This document shows positions 44,430 through 56,463 of a stretch of DNA of 64,000 bases, piece after piece. Position 1 is the stretch's first letter, and each line of letters starts with the position of its first letter. The notes beneath the pieces were generated by a model, which made no database searches, had not been told where the DNA came from, and saw only the letters and a program-made list of their open reading frames with translations. Source of the DNA: Tetradesmus obliquus (Eukaryota; Chlorophyta; Chlorophyceae; Sphaeropleales; Scenedesmaceae); contig CP126193.1 in NCBI GenBank assembly GCA_030272155.1, forward strand, positions 4,960,001-5,024,000, written 5' to 3'. Made by a program: the position numbers and the translations under genes.

Positions 44430-46987
44430 GTGACTGGACACGATACTGGACACGGCAACTGGACTTTCATAAACTGCAATATTACCATTATCTCAATGTG
44501 TTTGATGCAGTAAACAAGTGTTCGCGGCAGGACAGCGAGGTCGAGGTGCTTGGGTTGGCGCCCTCGACCCCCTGGTGCCAAGTCACTGCAGCTGCAACTG
44601 CTAAGTGCGCAAGTGACCCATGGGCTGTAACACAATCAGCATGTAGCTGCTGCAACACAAACAGAAGCTGGCAGCTGCTGCAATCACAGCAACATCAACA
44701 GCACGCAGCTGCTGCATGACAGCAAAGGCACCCATGGCCAGCTGCTGCAATCACAACATAAGCAGTGAGGACACCACACGGAAAAGTTGCCAAGAACTGC
44801 ATTGACGAGACTGCGTCTCTACCACTTGTACAGATTATGCCTATGGCAGTACACGCGCAACTGCATTTACTGTGCATCCTGTTGCAGGCAGCGCCAGCAC
44901 AGCAATGCACCAGCTGCCACTACTGCTGCATGCCACCATCTGACAACGAAAACATATAAGTTCCAGCAGCTGCAGATCGCGCACTGGTGTCTGCGTAGCC
45001 GGCAGCAGCTGCGAGTTGGCAGGCTGCCACTGCCTGCATTGATCACAAGTGTAGCGGTTGTTTCAAAGAACACCCCTGCAGCAGTGAAGCAGAAACATAG
45101 CAGCTACACTTGGATTTGCATGCTGCAGTGTAGGATGTGGCACTTGTTGAGGTTGGCGTTATCTCAATCAAGGTCTGGGCCGACCGGCGTTTAAACAAAA
45201 GCAAAACTGCGCGTTGATTGGCGCCCGCCACGTACCACTACATGCAACATTACAGAGCAGCAGCGTCTTAAGCACCAACATAATCGCTGCCGCTGAATCA
45301 CACATATGAGGCAAACTGCTTGCATTGCCATACACCGCTCAAGCTCACCAGGAAGTGCATCAGCCATGCCACGCTGCCGGACAGTCGGCCCCTGTGTCCC
45401 TACAGGGAAGGTCTGCGCACCAACAGAGGTCTCAAGTCAATATATCGCACATGCGGTCTCCAAGCAGGCTGTCTGCTGCTGCACTAGATACAGTGGCGCC
45501 ATGCTGACTGCAATCAAGTAGGACCCATGCGCGCAGGGAGAAACAGCTGGATGGGTGGCGCGCACACCACATGGGGGGCATTGCGAGCAAGTATGGTGTG
45601 TGTGAAGTGCGTCGCAAGCACGTTTCACATTATGCAACTGCTGGCCTGCTGGGCACGCTGTCTGCTGCGTGCGTATGTTCATGTGCGCGTTGCCAAGAAT
45701 GATCACGACAAGCCCTACAGCAAGCCACATGCTTATAATTGGGAGAGCTGTCACTTCACAGCAGCAGCAGCAGTAGCAGCAGCGGCAGCAGCTGTGACCT
45801 TCTACCTGTTTTCTAATCTGACCTACCTGTGATGCTGGGAGATGGGCAACTGGCGGGAGCCTGCAGACAGCAGCAGCAGCGCAGGTAACACACAACGCAC
45901 CTGTGGACAGCCTGCATGCACCCAGCCTCTACAGCTGACATAGCACGGCTGATGCTGCTGCATCTGATACTGATCTTGATCTGGTGATGGTGTGATCATT
46001 CCTGCGGCAGTACTGCTGCACTGCTGCAACTGTAGCTGCTGCTGCTGCTGTGAGCTGGGCGCCCTAGCAGCAGCAGGGCTGTTGCTGTCGTTACAGCCGC
46101 TGCTGATATGGGTAAGAGTCGCTCACCATGTCATCAAAGTATCAAGATAAGCAGTAGCAGCTCCATGCGCTTTTTACAGCATTGATGTCCTGCAGGATCA
46201 ACCTTGCAGCTGCATAGTGCTTCAAGGACTGCTGCTGCTCAATGAGCAGGCATCTGCAGCCTGACAAACGCTCAATAACCGCATTGATATGCTGTCATTC
46301 ATGATCGCTTTCAGCGATGGTCTCTGCCAGTGGGCACGCGCTCGCAGTCTGTTTCAGCCCCGTGCACCATATGCAGCGCAGCTGCAGTGCGCGACACAGG
46401 TGCGATCGCTGTAATGTGTCAGCAGTGATCATTTGATCATCATTTGCAGCTGTATGCTTGCCAGTAGATGAACAGTTCACGGGCGTATGCCATCTGGCCA
46501 TTTTGTATTTTAACACATGACATACCTTGCAGCATCACGCAATGGGGCTGTACGAGCCATTAAACTTTTTTCATTTAATGTACACGATGGTTTTGGAAAG
46601 GCTGCTGCTTCGGCAGCAGGGGAAGTGGTGCAATGCTCTGGTGACATGCTGATCTTCGCCGTGAGGCACTGTCGTGCCATAACACACCATAACTGTTGAT
46701 TTATAGGAAGAGACTTTACCATCTCGCACACTTTGGTGTGAATATCAAGCCGGTGCGGACGTGGTATCGACAAACCCTACAGCAAGCCCATGGGCTGGCC
46801 AGCTGACGTGCTTGCTGTTCAGTGACACAGTATAAGCGGCATACATGCAATAACGTCTACTTGCGGCGTTTCAGCCGGGTTTCGAGCGTACAATGCATCA
46901 GCAGCAGCACATGTCCAGTTGCAGGCAGACTGCCAGTCCAGTGACCTGCAACTGGACATGCAAACCCACCAACTGGACACGATTTGG

Positions 46988-47038
46988 TGCCATTGGACAT
47001 GCCTGGACATGCAGCTGGACATCTCGGTGACCATAGTG
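46988..47038 (-). repeat. Right terminal inverted repeat of the CACTA element
   Basis: Ends ACATCTCGGTGACCATAGTG, the complement of the left end, followed directly by ATA. Confidence 0.95.
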
Positions 47039-48563
47039 ATATGCCGCTGATACTGCTTTTGCATGTAGTGCAAACAATTGGACAGAAAAGGATGGTCTCT
47101 TTTACAGAGGCAGGACGCTAGTGCTGCCAGCTAATAATGAGCTGCGGCAAATGGTACTGCATGAGTGCCACGATGCGCCATATGCTGGTCATGTAGGGAC
47201 CAGGCGCACACTTAAAAACGTACAGCGTTACTTCTACTGGGCAGGCATGGCACGTGATGTTGCACGCTATGTCAAGGAGTGTGACTCCTGTCAGCGCAAC
47301 AAGAGCAGTAACCGGAAACCTGCTGGTATGCTGCGCCCTCTGCCCGTCCCTGGTGACACTTGGGAGTCTGTCAGCATGGATCTGATTGTGTCTCTCCCAA
47401 GGACAGCTGCAGGCTACACAGCCATTGTTGTCTTTGTTGACAGGCTGTCCAAAATGGTGCGCTTGGCGCCGTGTGCTGATGATGTGAGTGCTGAGCAACT
47501 GGCTGACATCTTTGTTGCTCAGGTTGTGGCTAATCACGGTGTGCCCCGCTCCATTGTCACAGATCGAGATATTCGCTTCACAAGCAAATTCTGGAAGGCC
47601 TTTGTGGCACAGATGCGTGTTCAGCATGGCATGAGCACTGCATTCCACCCACAGAGTGATGGTAACACTGAACGTGTAAATCGTGTGTTGGAAGATATGC
47701 TGCGGCACTACATTGATCCCACTCAAACGAATTGGGACTCTCTGCTGCCGATGGTGCAATTTTCCATCAACAATTCTTACCAGGAATCCATCAGCTCTGT
47801 GCCTTTTGAGCTGGTTTATGGCAAACGCCCCTGCCTGCCTTTGGATCTTGTTGTTTCAAGGGGGGAGGAGGGCGCTGCCCACGCCAATGCTACCTGTGAT
47901 TCAGCAACATCGCTAGCTGAACGTATTCAGACTGCTGTTGCACGCGCAAAGCTGTGTTTGCAAGCAGCGCAACAGCGGCAGAAAGCGTATGCTGATATGC
48001 ATAGAAGGGAGCTGCAGTTTGCAGTTGGTGATGAAGTTCTTTTAAGCACAAAGAACATCAAGGTGAAAACAGCTGGAACTCACAAGCTGTTGCCAAAATG
48101 GATTGGCCCGTTTAAGGTGCTTCAGTGTGTAAATGAAGTAGCCTACAAGCTAACGCTGCCTGCTAACCTCAAGATCCACCCCGTGTTTCACGTGTCACTG
48201 CTGAAGGCTTATCAGCAAGGTGGTCGAGTGCAACCCCCGCCTGTACCTGAGCTTATTGAAGATGAGCTAGAGTACGAGGTTGAGTCAGTTTTGGCTCACA
48301 GGGATGTACGTGTGAGGAGAAAAAGGAACAGAGCTAGGACGCCTGTTCTGCAAAGGCAGTACCTCATCAAATGGAAGGGTTATGATGAGAGCAACAACAC
48401 ATGGGAGCCTGATCGCAATTGTTCTAATTGCCAGGACAAGATTGATGACTACTTTGCTCGTATTCGAGCAGGAGCCGGCACAAACAAACAGAAACGTACT
48501 GCAGATGGTGGTCTGCAGCCTGTACGCTCATCAAAGCGTGTACGTTTCGCGGCTGGTGTGTGA
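47039..48563 (+). CDS. pol: Integrase with chromodomain, 3' part of the interrupted chromovirus pol
   Basis: Continuation of the pol frame after the CACTA insertion; the frame is open from 47040 to TGA at 48561-48563. Zinc-binding HHCC domain (HECHDAPYAGH ... CDSCQRN). DDE core: Asp codons 47379-47381 and 47562-47564, Glu codon 47670-47672, giving D-x35-E spacing. GPY/F-type module (LLPKWIGPFKVLQCV ... LKIHPVFHVSLLK) and a C-terminal chromodomain (YLIKWKGYDESNNTWEPD). The chromodomain marks this as a chromovirus; such domains can steer integration to particular chromatin. As it stands, this part has no start of its own and would not be made from the gag-pol reading. Confidence 0.95.
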
Positions 48564-48840
48564 TTTGGTTTATGTTTTATGCGCGCGCTGCCCAAAGAGG
48601 CATTAAACACACACTAAAGACCCAATGAGTGTAGTGACTGGTGTCACTGAGCATACTGCTCACACTCTTAACTGGAATCATGCATCTCGGTGCTGTACTG
48701 CAACTGGGGGAGCGAGGCCTGTTGTGTAATCTATCCTCAAGGGTGCTACGCTGAACTCCCTGCAACTTGGTTGTAGTTTGAGGAGTGATTCTGGTGACGA
48801 CCCCTACTGTGCAGCTTTGAGCTGTAGCAGTCTTGGCCAT

Positions 48841-48924
48841 ATATGTTTATTAATACATATGCGTTACATCCTCTGGTGTTGTATATGTTTATTAATACAT
48901 ATGCGTTACATCCTCTGGTGTTGA
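48841..48924. repeat. Two 42-bp direct repeats in the retrotransposon 3' untranslated region
   Basis: ATATGTTTATTAATACATAT with downstream GCGTTACATCCTCTGGTGTT occurs at 48841 and again at 48883. Each unit also contains a palindromic AT-rich core. Confidence 0.9.
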
Positions 48925-48945
48925 CTGAGGGCAGTCAATCTACCT

Positions 48946-48956
48946 AAGGGGGGAGG
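48946..48956 (+). other. Polypurine tract of the chromovirus
   Basis: AAGGGGGGAGG lies two bases before the 3' LTR and is the expected plus-strand primer for reverse transcription. Confidence 0.85.
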
Positions 48957-48958
48957 TA

Positions 48959-49301
48959 TGTAACGGCACAGTATAGAATATGCTGTAGGGTCTCTGTGAG
49001 AGCCGTGCCGTGCTAGCCTTGGTCAGACGGTTATGACCTAGGCCCTGTTGGCCAAGGACTTGGTTGGTCCAAGTCCTTGGAGCGTCCGACTAAGGATGTT
49101 GAAGACGGATCAACGTTAATCAGTAACGAGCCGTCAAGGACTAGGAGTCCTTAGCCAGGAGAACTACATATGCCCTGCAATGTAGGAGGGGATGGTATTC
49201 AGCACTCGGTACTCTGTATCGGAGAGTGATCCCCACGGGCTTGACATACAAAACAATTATATTCTTCTCTTTACGCTTCCCTACGTTCCTCAGTCGTTAC
49301 A
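48959..49301 (+). repeat. 3' LTR of the chromovirus
   Basis: 343 bp; no difference from the 5' LTR found on reading. Confidence 0.97.
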
Positions 49302-49800
49302 TGTGCCCACAGTGCTGCTGGGTGGTTAGCTCCGTGCGCAAGGGTGCTGTTGCCGGTGCATGCAAAGCAGGGTGCGCTGCTTGCTTTCATTCAACTCTTT
49401 GGACCTCTAGTAGTCTTGTGGTGGCTGCGCGCAGCTATCGGGTGCTCCTGTGGTGCGCTGTTGCGTGCTTTGGGTCGGTGGTGTGCCAACAGTGTTGCTG
49501 GGTGGTTGGCTCCGTGCGCAAGGGTGCTGTTGCCGGTGCAAGCGAAGCAGGGTGCGCTGCTTGCTTTCAATCAACTCTTTGGACCTCTAGTAGTGTTGTG
49601 GTGGCTGCACGCAGCTATCGGGTTCTCCTGTGGTGCGCTGCTGCGTGCTTTGGGTCGGTGGTGTGCCAACAGTGCTGCTGGGTGGTTGGCACCGTGCGCA
49701 AGGGTGCTGTTGCCGGTGCATGCGAAGCAGGGTGTGCTGCTTGCTTTCAATCAACTCTTTGGACCTCTAGTAGTGTTGTGGTGGCTGCGCGCAGTTACCG
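49302..49800 (+). repeat. 180-bp tandem repeat array, almost three units
   Basis: Units start at about 49301, 49481 and 49661 with exact 180-bp spacing and only a few base differences; the third stops near 49800. Core: GCTCCGTGCGCAAGGGTGCT, GCTTTCAATCAACTCTTTGG, GTTGTGGTGGCTGCGCGCAG. The 60-codon period makes long open frames in two phases, which I regard as repeat artefacts. Related arrays lie near 57150, 59740 and 62153. Confidence 0.93.
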
Positions 49801-51344
49801 GGGGTTTGAGTACTAGCGCGAGTACCGCACTGGCAGTGCAGCGAGTACTCAGCCAGTACGCAGCCTGAGCATCAGGCCTGGCCAGCTGGGCCAGCCAGAC
49901 TGTGCCACAGGCGGCTATTCCAGCCAGTTTCATACAGGCACTGAGTCCTGATTCATGTGTTACATGTTGGGCAGCCCTGCTGTTGGGTGTCTAACATCGC
50001 AAATTTGCGCGCCGCTCAAGCCGCAACAGCATGTAGTGGTGGCAGGCCTAGCAACAGCATGCCACCAGCGTAGTAGGTGAAACCCATTTCAGCAGGTAGA
50101 CAATGCATGCACTTCTGCTGATACCCTGCAAAATGCAAGTGCAAGGCGGGTCGGGGGGTTCTCCTCAAAGGCGCGCAACAAGGCGAACCCAGCCTCCGGG
50201 CAACATCAACACATACATAATGCTGTAAAGCTGTGCCAATATGTTGTTATGCAAACTTTATCTTTTGTCAGGACAAGGTGGATGCAGGTTCATTGGAGGC
50301 ACCTCATGACACTTCTGCATGCACATGTGGTGGAGAAGCGGTCCGCTGCAACGTACAGTACTACGTGCACTTCAACATCCACAGATTGCATGTGCATGCC
50401 AGCAGCTGCCAAATGGTTTGTAAGCAACAACGTCGTGATGCAACCAGGGCCCTGGGTGTCTTCAGGGGCGCTCTGGCAACTCGACATGCCCACAACCATG
50501 AAGCTGCTGCATCTGACATTCAGCACGCGAGCGTCGTTACTGCTCAGAACAAAACGCCTACAGCCTTCATGTGCACGACATCACAAGTAAAGGGCAACTT
50601 CAGAATTGCTCTAGTTCAGAGGGACAGAATACAGTTGTGTCAGACACTGTCAGGTGGAAAAATCACACCGCGGTCGGATCACATCACACATGCAGAGCTT
50701 TGCACACAGCAAGATATGCATGCGCTGCCATTGCAGAATACAGTGATCAAGGCTGTCACGACTGTGTCACAAAACACATCAAGACCACAGCAACCGCACA
50801 ATGCCCAGGCATCAAAATACAGTGATTTGGGCTGTCACAACTGTGTAACAGAACACACCAAGACCACAGCCACCGCACAACGCCCAGGCATCAACCACTT
50901 GCAGACAACTGGCCACTCAGCAACAACAAGCACTGTAAACACCAACAACTGGAACCAACGCAGTGGCATCAACCACTTGCTGACAGCAATCGTGTGTGCA
51001 ACCTGCCATCCACATACGTGTGCTACAACACAAGGCTGGTGACACTGGTCTAAGCAGCACATGAGATTGCATCACGCTGTGCAATTGTTTGAACTGTCAG
51101 CAGGTGGCTGACTAGGACAGCCCAGCACTAGTGACTAGTACTAGCAACACCGTCTATGTATGTCAGACCATGTATGTATGTTGTACGAACGACCTTGTGC
51201 TTGCTGCAGCCATGTCACCACATCTCAGCACTTTCCTGCAAAATGTACACCAGGGATGCCACCCCAATTATACATCACGCCCAAGGTACAAACCCGACCA
51301 ACGGGCAGCGGCCAAGGAGTTGCCACGCTGCCGCCACAAGCCGC
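49801..51344. other. Gene-poor region with a doubtful 269-codon open frame and a 79-bp direct repeat
   Basis: A plus-strand frame at 50233-51042 lacks an ATG start and has no recognisable domain; Cys/His/Thr content looks random. Within it 50741-50819 and 50820-50898 are two diverged copies of a 79-bp unit (CAGTGAT ... GCTGTCAC ... GACCACAGC ... CCCAGGCATCAA). A small stem (GAGTAC ... GTACTC, loop GCACTGGCAGTGC) lies near 49807-49850. The right end should include the 3' UTR of the recombinase-like gene. Confidence 0.45.
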
Positions 51345-51941
51345 TCAGCCGCTCTTGCTGCCCTTCTCCTTGTTCTTCTCCTTTGCCAGCGCCGCCAGGT
51401 GCCGCGAGTACCCCGGCACGGCCAGCTTGAGCTCCTCACGCTCCCCCTCCGCCGCTTCCAGCGCTGCCCTAATGCTGCCAGAGGTCACCTGCAGCTCCTT
51501 GATGCGGTCAAGGATCAGCCGCACCTCGCGCCAGCGCGCCTTGCCATGCGGCTGCTTGCTGCGCCATGTGGTGTCGGGCGGCTGCTTCTCCTCGCACTGC
51601 TGCACTGACATGCCCCCGCTCACAGGCGCCGTGTACCAGTCCCAGAGGCTCTTCACGCTGGGCTGGTTGCGCAGCACAGGCACAGCCTTGGCGACGCTGC
51701 TGACGCCAGCTGCTGTCGTGCTGTAGGGCGCATGCTCAGCTGATGTTGCTGCTGCTCTCACTCCAGCTGCCAGCGCTGCAGACACAGCCTGAGAGGCAGC
51801 AGCAGCTGCTGCAGCGCTTACTTCTGCCTGCTGTGCCGTGCCCCCTCCAGCGGTGACAGCTGCAGCAGCTGCTGCTGCAGCTGCAGCAGCTGCAGCTGTA
51901 ACAGCAGCAGTCTCTGAAGTACCTCTTGCTACCCCTGCAGG

Positions 51942-51987
<46 letters not shown>

Positions 51988-54900
51988 CCACCAGTGCTGG
52001 TGTGCGCCCGCACGGCGCCGGAGCTGCTGGGGCGCAGCAAGCTGGAGAACGCTGCAGACAGCGAGGGCTGAGCTGCTGGGGCTCGCTGCAGCGTTGGTGC
52101 CGCGAACATGCGGCAGCTGCTGCCACTGCCAGCGCAGGCAGCTTGACCTGCCCGTGCTGTCACCAGCTCTGCCTGTGCAGCCTCCAGCTCCAGCTGCAGT
52201 CTGCGCACCCTAGCTGCAGCAGCTGATGGGCGGGCACCACCCGCTGCCGCACTCCGCCCTGCACGTTTGCGCTGTAGCCTGCGCTGCTGCGTGGTGTGCT
52301 GCTCCTCGTACTCCTCATCTGCATCTTCACAGTAATCGTCATCCTCATCCTCCCCGTAATCACCCTCCCCCTCCTCCTCCTCCTCCTCCTCCTCATCATC
52401 ATCATCTGATGCTGCTGCTGCTGCTGCTGCTGCCATGCGTGCACTCCTGCTGCGGGTGCGGTGCGGTGTCAGCTGCTGCAGCAGGGACAGCAGCTCCTCC
52501 TCGCCGACATCTGCTTCTTCATCACTGTCACCTGGGCCAGCCGACGCTCCTGCTGCTGCTGCTGCTGCTGCCGCCGCTGACGCACTGGCTGCAGCAGCAT
52601 CTGCAGCGGGTGATGTGACTGGTGCACCGCGGCCTGCTGCTGCAGGCGCTTCTAAGGGCCCAGCTGCCTCTGCTGCATGCAGCAGGGTCTCAAACACCTG
52701 CTGCTGCTCCTCAGCAGCATCGCTGAGGTCACGCGGCACCCTGCGGCTGTCCATCTCATGCAGCACTGCCCTGCGGCCCAGCAGCATGTCGCGAATCTCC
52801 TGCACACCGTGTGCCAGGTCCATCACGCGCTCTCGGGTGCTGCGGGGGCGCAGGTGCTCATAACCACCTGCTGCCAGCTTGTCCTTGAAGATGGCCAGCA
52901 GCCGCCTGCAGCAGCCGGGAGGAGGTGTGCCAGCAGCAACAAAACAGACAACAGGGGCAGCCGTTGTCAACACATGAACGCAAGCAGCGTGACAGTGCAT
53001 CATACTGCTGCAGCCATGCCACCCCGTCGTGGAGTACTTGATGACAGGCGGCATCTCAAGCATGACTGCAGCGGCTGCATGCAAACACAGCTACACCGCA
53101 CACAACACACAAACATCACCACTGCGTTCTGCTGCACCCATTTGGGCCCTCACCTGAAGCGCGGCTTCTCCAGCATGAACTTGATGCTGGGGTTGGCAGC
53201 TGCAGCCTCGCGCACCTCCTCGTTCTCGCAGCACAGCAGGCCGCAGCTGTCCTGAGCTCCCACCCTGCCCAGGTAGTCCATCACTATTGCCAGCGCACCC
53301 GCTGAGGGGTTCTCAGCCAGCTGCTTGCGCGTCATCTTGTCCACCTGCAGGCGGCATGTAAAAGAGGACCTTGAGTACAGCGCTGTAAACAATGCACCTT
53401 GCTGCCACAGCATGCAGAATGCGAACTAGCTACGCAATGGCTGCAACAGAACAGGTGCACAAGGAGCATGCAGCGAGTAAACCCTGCACACGAAGGTAGC
53501 CACGACCGCTGCCAGCAGGTGGCAGGTGCTCACACCACTGCGATGCGAGCAAGCATACCCACCATCGCCTGCGCCTCCTTCACAGGTAGCAGCTCGGCCG
53601 CCAGCTCTGCCATCTCCTCATCATCGTCGAAGGTCAGGCAGAAGCGCTCAGCGAAGAAGGCGTCCATCTGGTCCTGGGGCCAGCCAGCAGCAGCCAGCAG
53701 CCCCTGGGGCTTGAAGAAGCGCAGGTAGCACAGGTTGAGGGCGGTGCGCAGCCAGCGGCCCATCCTAGCGATCAGCTGCAAGCGGTGCAGAGCAGCCCAG
53801 CAACATTGTGAGATGACGGCAGAAGGGATGGTGGCAGCCGCCGGGACATCTAACTCTGCTTTGCTGCTGCTAGCATGCACAGCAGCAGCTGCTAAGCAGC
53901 GCGTGCGCTTCCTGCGGCATATGCTGCGTGCTGCCGCCCACCAAAGCGGGTTTCTCTCAGCAACTGCCCAGGCTCAGCGAGGCCACTCACCCCGTCATCC
54001 ACACCTTGCTCATCCAGGTCGCGCGCCTTGTACATCCTGAAGGCGTGCGTCACCTTGGTGATGATGATGCCGGCCGCCTCCAGGAAGGCCTTGAGGCTGT
54101 CTGCGTGCTGCGTGTAGCTGATGCTCTCGTGGGGGTTGTTGCCAGTCCACAGCGGGGTGTGGTGCCACTCATCAGGGTCCAGCACGTTCGGCACTGGGGC
54201 CTTCTCCAGCATGAAGCGGGTGATCAGGTGCCGCGCCAGCGCACCATGGGCGCACAGCAGCGGGTCCTTGTGGCGGATGGAGCCGGCATAGGCCACCTTG
54301 CCACCAAACTGGCGCTTGCCACCCCGCAGCACTGCTGACAGCAGGATGGCAGGGTTGGGGCCTGCTCATCGAAACAAAGACGTAGGCGGCAGCAAGGCAG
54401 CGGCATGTTTGATGAAGGGTACACTACGTCCAGATTTGTGCAGAGCCAACAGTGTGCACAACGTGCTCCCAACACCGGGGCTGTCATTCTTATCGACATT
54501 ATCTACAGCAGCACCCAGCATTGCTGCCGCATGCTACACCACTTCAGTTTTTGAATTGTCGAGGGTGATGTCAGCAATGCATTGCTGTTGTCTGGCACAG
54601 TTGCTATGTGCGCTGCTCGCATTTTGTCATAGTACACAATTGCATCGGACTGGATGCGGGAAATCATTGGCTGTTCTATACTTCACACCTACCTATCACG
54701 CGCAGCACCTCTGGCGGCAGCAAGTCGGGCAGGAACACCAGCCGCGCATCGTCACCCCTGCCGATGGTCATGGTGAGCCACAGCGCCATGGACAGGTCGC
54801 GCGCAGCTGTGGGCTTGTCGCTGCCCAGCATGGTCAGGCACAGCTTGAATAGCTGGTCGGGCGAAAGAGTGTCATCCACTGTGCCGATCTGCAACATAAG

Positions 54901-56333
54901 AAAGTGTGGTTGGGTTACAGTTGTCCCCGCAGAGCCAGCATGCAAATAGTCCCCACTCACACAGCCCTATCGGTTGCTTCAACTGCCACCAATGTCACCA
55001 CCACGCAGAGACACATGCAGCAGTGCCAGGGCACTGCAATTGGCAAGCGCTGTGTGTAAGAGTGCTGTAAAACCACTGCTGATAGAGAACAGATCTGCTT
55101 TCCGTATGATCACAGCACCAGCACATCACGAAGTGCCCTGACTGGAAAGCAGACAGTGTCACACTGTACAGTACAAACACCCAGCACTTGTCATAGCCAC
55201 ACAGCCTGTTCACCTGCGGGTCGCGGTCTGGCCTGGCACCCTTGTCTGGCAGCGACTTGGCCTCTGCCCCCGATGCAGCTGACGTGTAGGCTCCACCCAT
55301 GTCGCCTGCTGAAAGGCCAGCTTTGAGGTGATGCAGCATCCAGTACAGCTTCACCATGCCACGGGCCTGCTTGACCGTGCCCAAACCCTGTGTGCAGGCA
55401 GTGCAGCATACAACCCCACGTTGGCTGTCATGCCTGGCATTGCTCACTATGGCAGCCGCTAGGCTGCAGCTGGGCTGCAGCTGAGTGAGGGAAGGCATAA
55501 GCTGCTTGGTCATTGCTACCGCACATCTGGCACATGCCTGCTACTGCACTGCCATCTGTCCTTGTTGTCACCGCTGCAGTGCTGTTCAAACGAGCCCAAC
55601 GCACTGCAGTGGGTGTGTGTACATGTCCTTGTTTTACAGGAACATGTATGTGTATGCAATGGTAATGAAGGTGAGACCAGCAGCAGCCAGTGGTGTGGCT
55701 CAGCAGCTGAATCTCATGCACAAACAGCGCCGTTCTGCCAACACTCACGATCTGTTTCGCCTTGTTTGGGGCCTCCCAGCCAGGGTAGTTCTCGCCTACC
55801 CACATCATGAAGCTGGTGATCTTGGCCTGTCCATCTGGAAGCGACATGTCCGGGTTGTAGGGCGGGTCGCGTGCGCTCCCATCCTGCAAGTGCTCACAGT
55901 GCCACTACAGCAGCAGCAACAGCAGCAGCAAACTAGGCACGTGTAAGATATGCAGGGCCCTCCCCAGCCAAGAACAGCCGAGAAAGCAACAGCTGATGGG
56001 TGCATCTATGCGCAGGCTTTTTTCTTTTGCCTAGTGGAGTCATGCTGCTGCGCAAGCCCCTACTCCCTTCAAGCTCACCAGGTAGCGCGCATACTGCGAG
56101 TCGTACTTGCGCTCAGTCTCAGGCCGCTTGGATCCCTCCATGTCATGCGCCAGGTTCTCCAGCTGCTCTGAGGTGATCCTGCAAATGTGTACATGCAGTG
56201 CCAGTGCCTTCTTCAGGCAACACCGACGCGCTTACTGCTAACCGCTGCATATCTGGCCTCTGCTGCTGACCTGACTGTCTTTCAGCACGCAAGCTGCTGC
56301 TGCTGCTGATTGCCAACTGTAGTGCATGAACGG

Positions 56334-56372
<39 letters not shown>

Positions 56373-56417
56373 TGTTCAACAAGTAAATTGCTCCCCAGTC
56401 GAAGCAGATGCACTGCT

Positions 56418-56463
<46 letters not shown>

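Larger units (their letters stand above)
44294..47038. mobile_element. CACTA (EnSpm)-type DNA transposon, non-autonomous, 2745 bp
   Basis: Ends are inverted repeats beginning CACTATGGTCACC. 45 bp match perfectly (44294-44338 against the complement of 46994-47038), and about 51 bp match with one mismatch. Flanked by a 3-bp duplication ATA (44291-44293 and 47039-47041). CACTA termini with 3-bp target duplications define the superfamily. Subterminal regions carry many TGTCCA/TGGACA motifs (about ten in 44300-44455, about six in 46908-47030), the usual transposase-binding arrangement. The interior has no ORF longer than about 150 codons and nothing like a transposase, so it must depend on a partner in trans. 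Confidence 0.93.
39333..49301 (+). mobile_element. Ty3/gypsy chromovirus LTR retrotransposon, carrying a nested CACTA element
   Basis: Complete LTR retrotransposon with 343-bp LTRs (39333-39675 and 48959-49301) that look identical base for base. Both begin TGT and end ACA, and they are flanked by the 5-bp target duplication TGTGC (39328-39332 and 49302-49306). Order: LTR, primer site, gag, zinc knuckle, protease, RT, RNase H, integrase with chromodomain, polypurine tract, LTR. Identical LTRs imply a recent insertion. Removing the nested CACTA element leaves about 7.2 kb, a normal size. It sits inside a 180-bp repeat unit. Mobility in its present state is doubtful because of an in-frame stop and the CACTA insertion. 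Confidence 0.97.

Noticed and set aside
45437-46773. Open frames inside the CACTA element as a transposase
   Set aside because: All are short, lack DDE or zinc motifs, and show no conserved pattern.
47118-47759. 213-codon minus-strand frame over the integrase
   Set aside because: Shadow of the chromovirus integrase on the opposite strand.
49226-49868. Long open frames of 60-residue periodicity in the 180-bp arrays (also at 59744-60513)
   Set aside because: Two phases are open at once and no start or domain is shared with other genes; explained by stop-free 180-bp units.
50233-51042. 269-codon open frame as a gene
   Set aside because: No ATG at the start, no domain, and it spans a diverged direct repeat.
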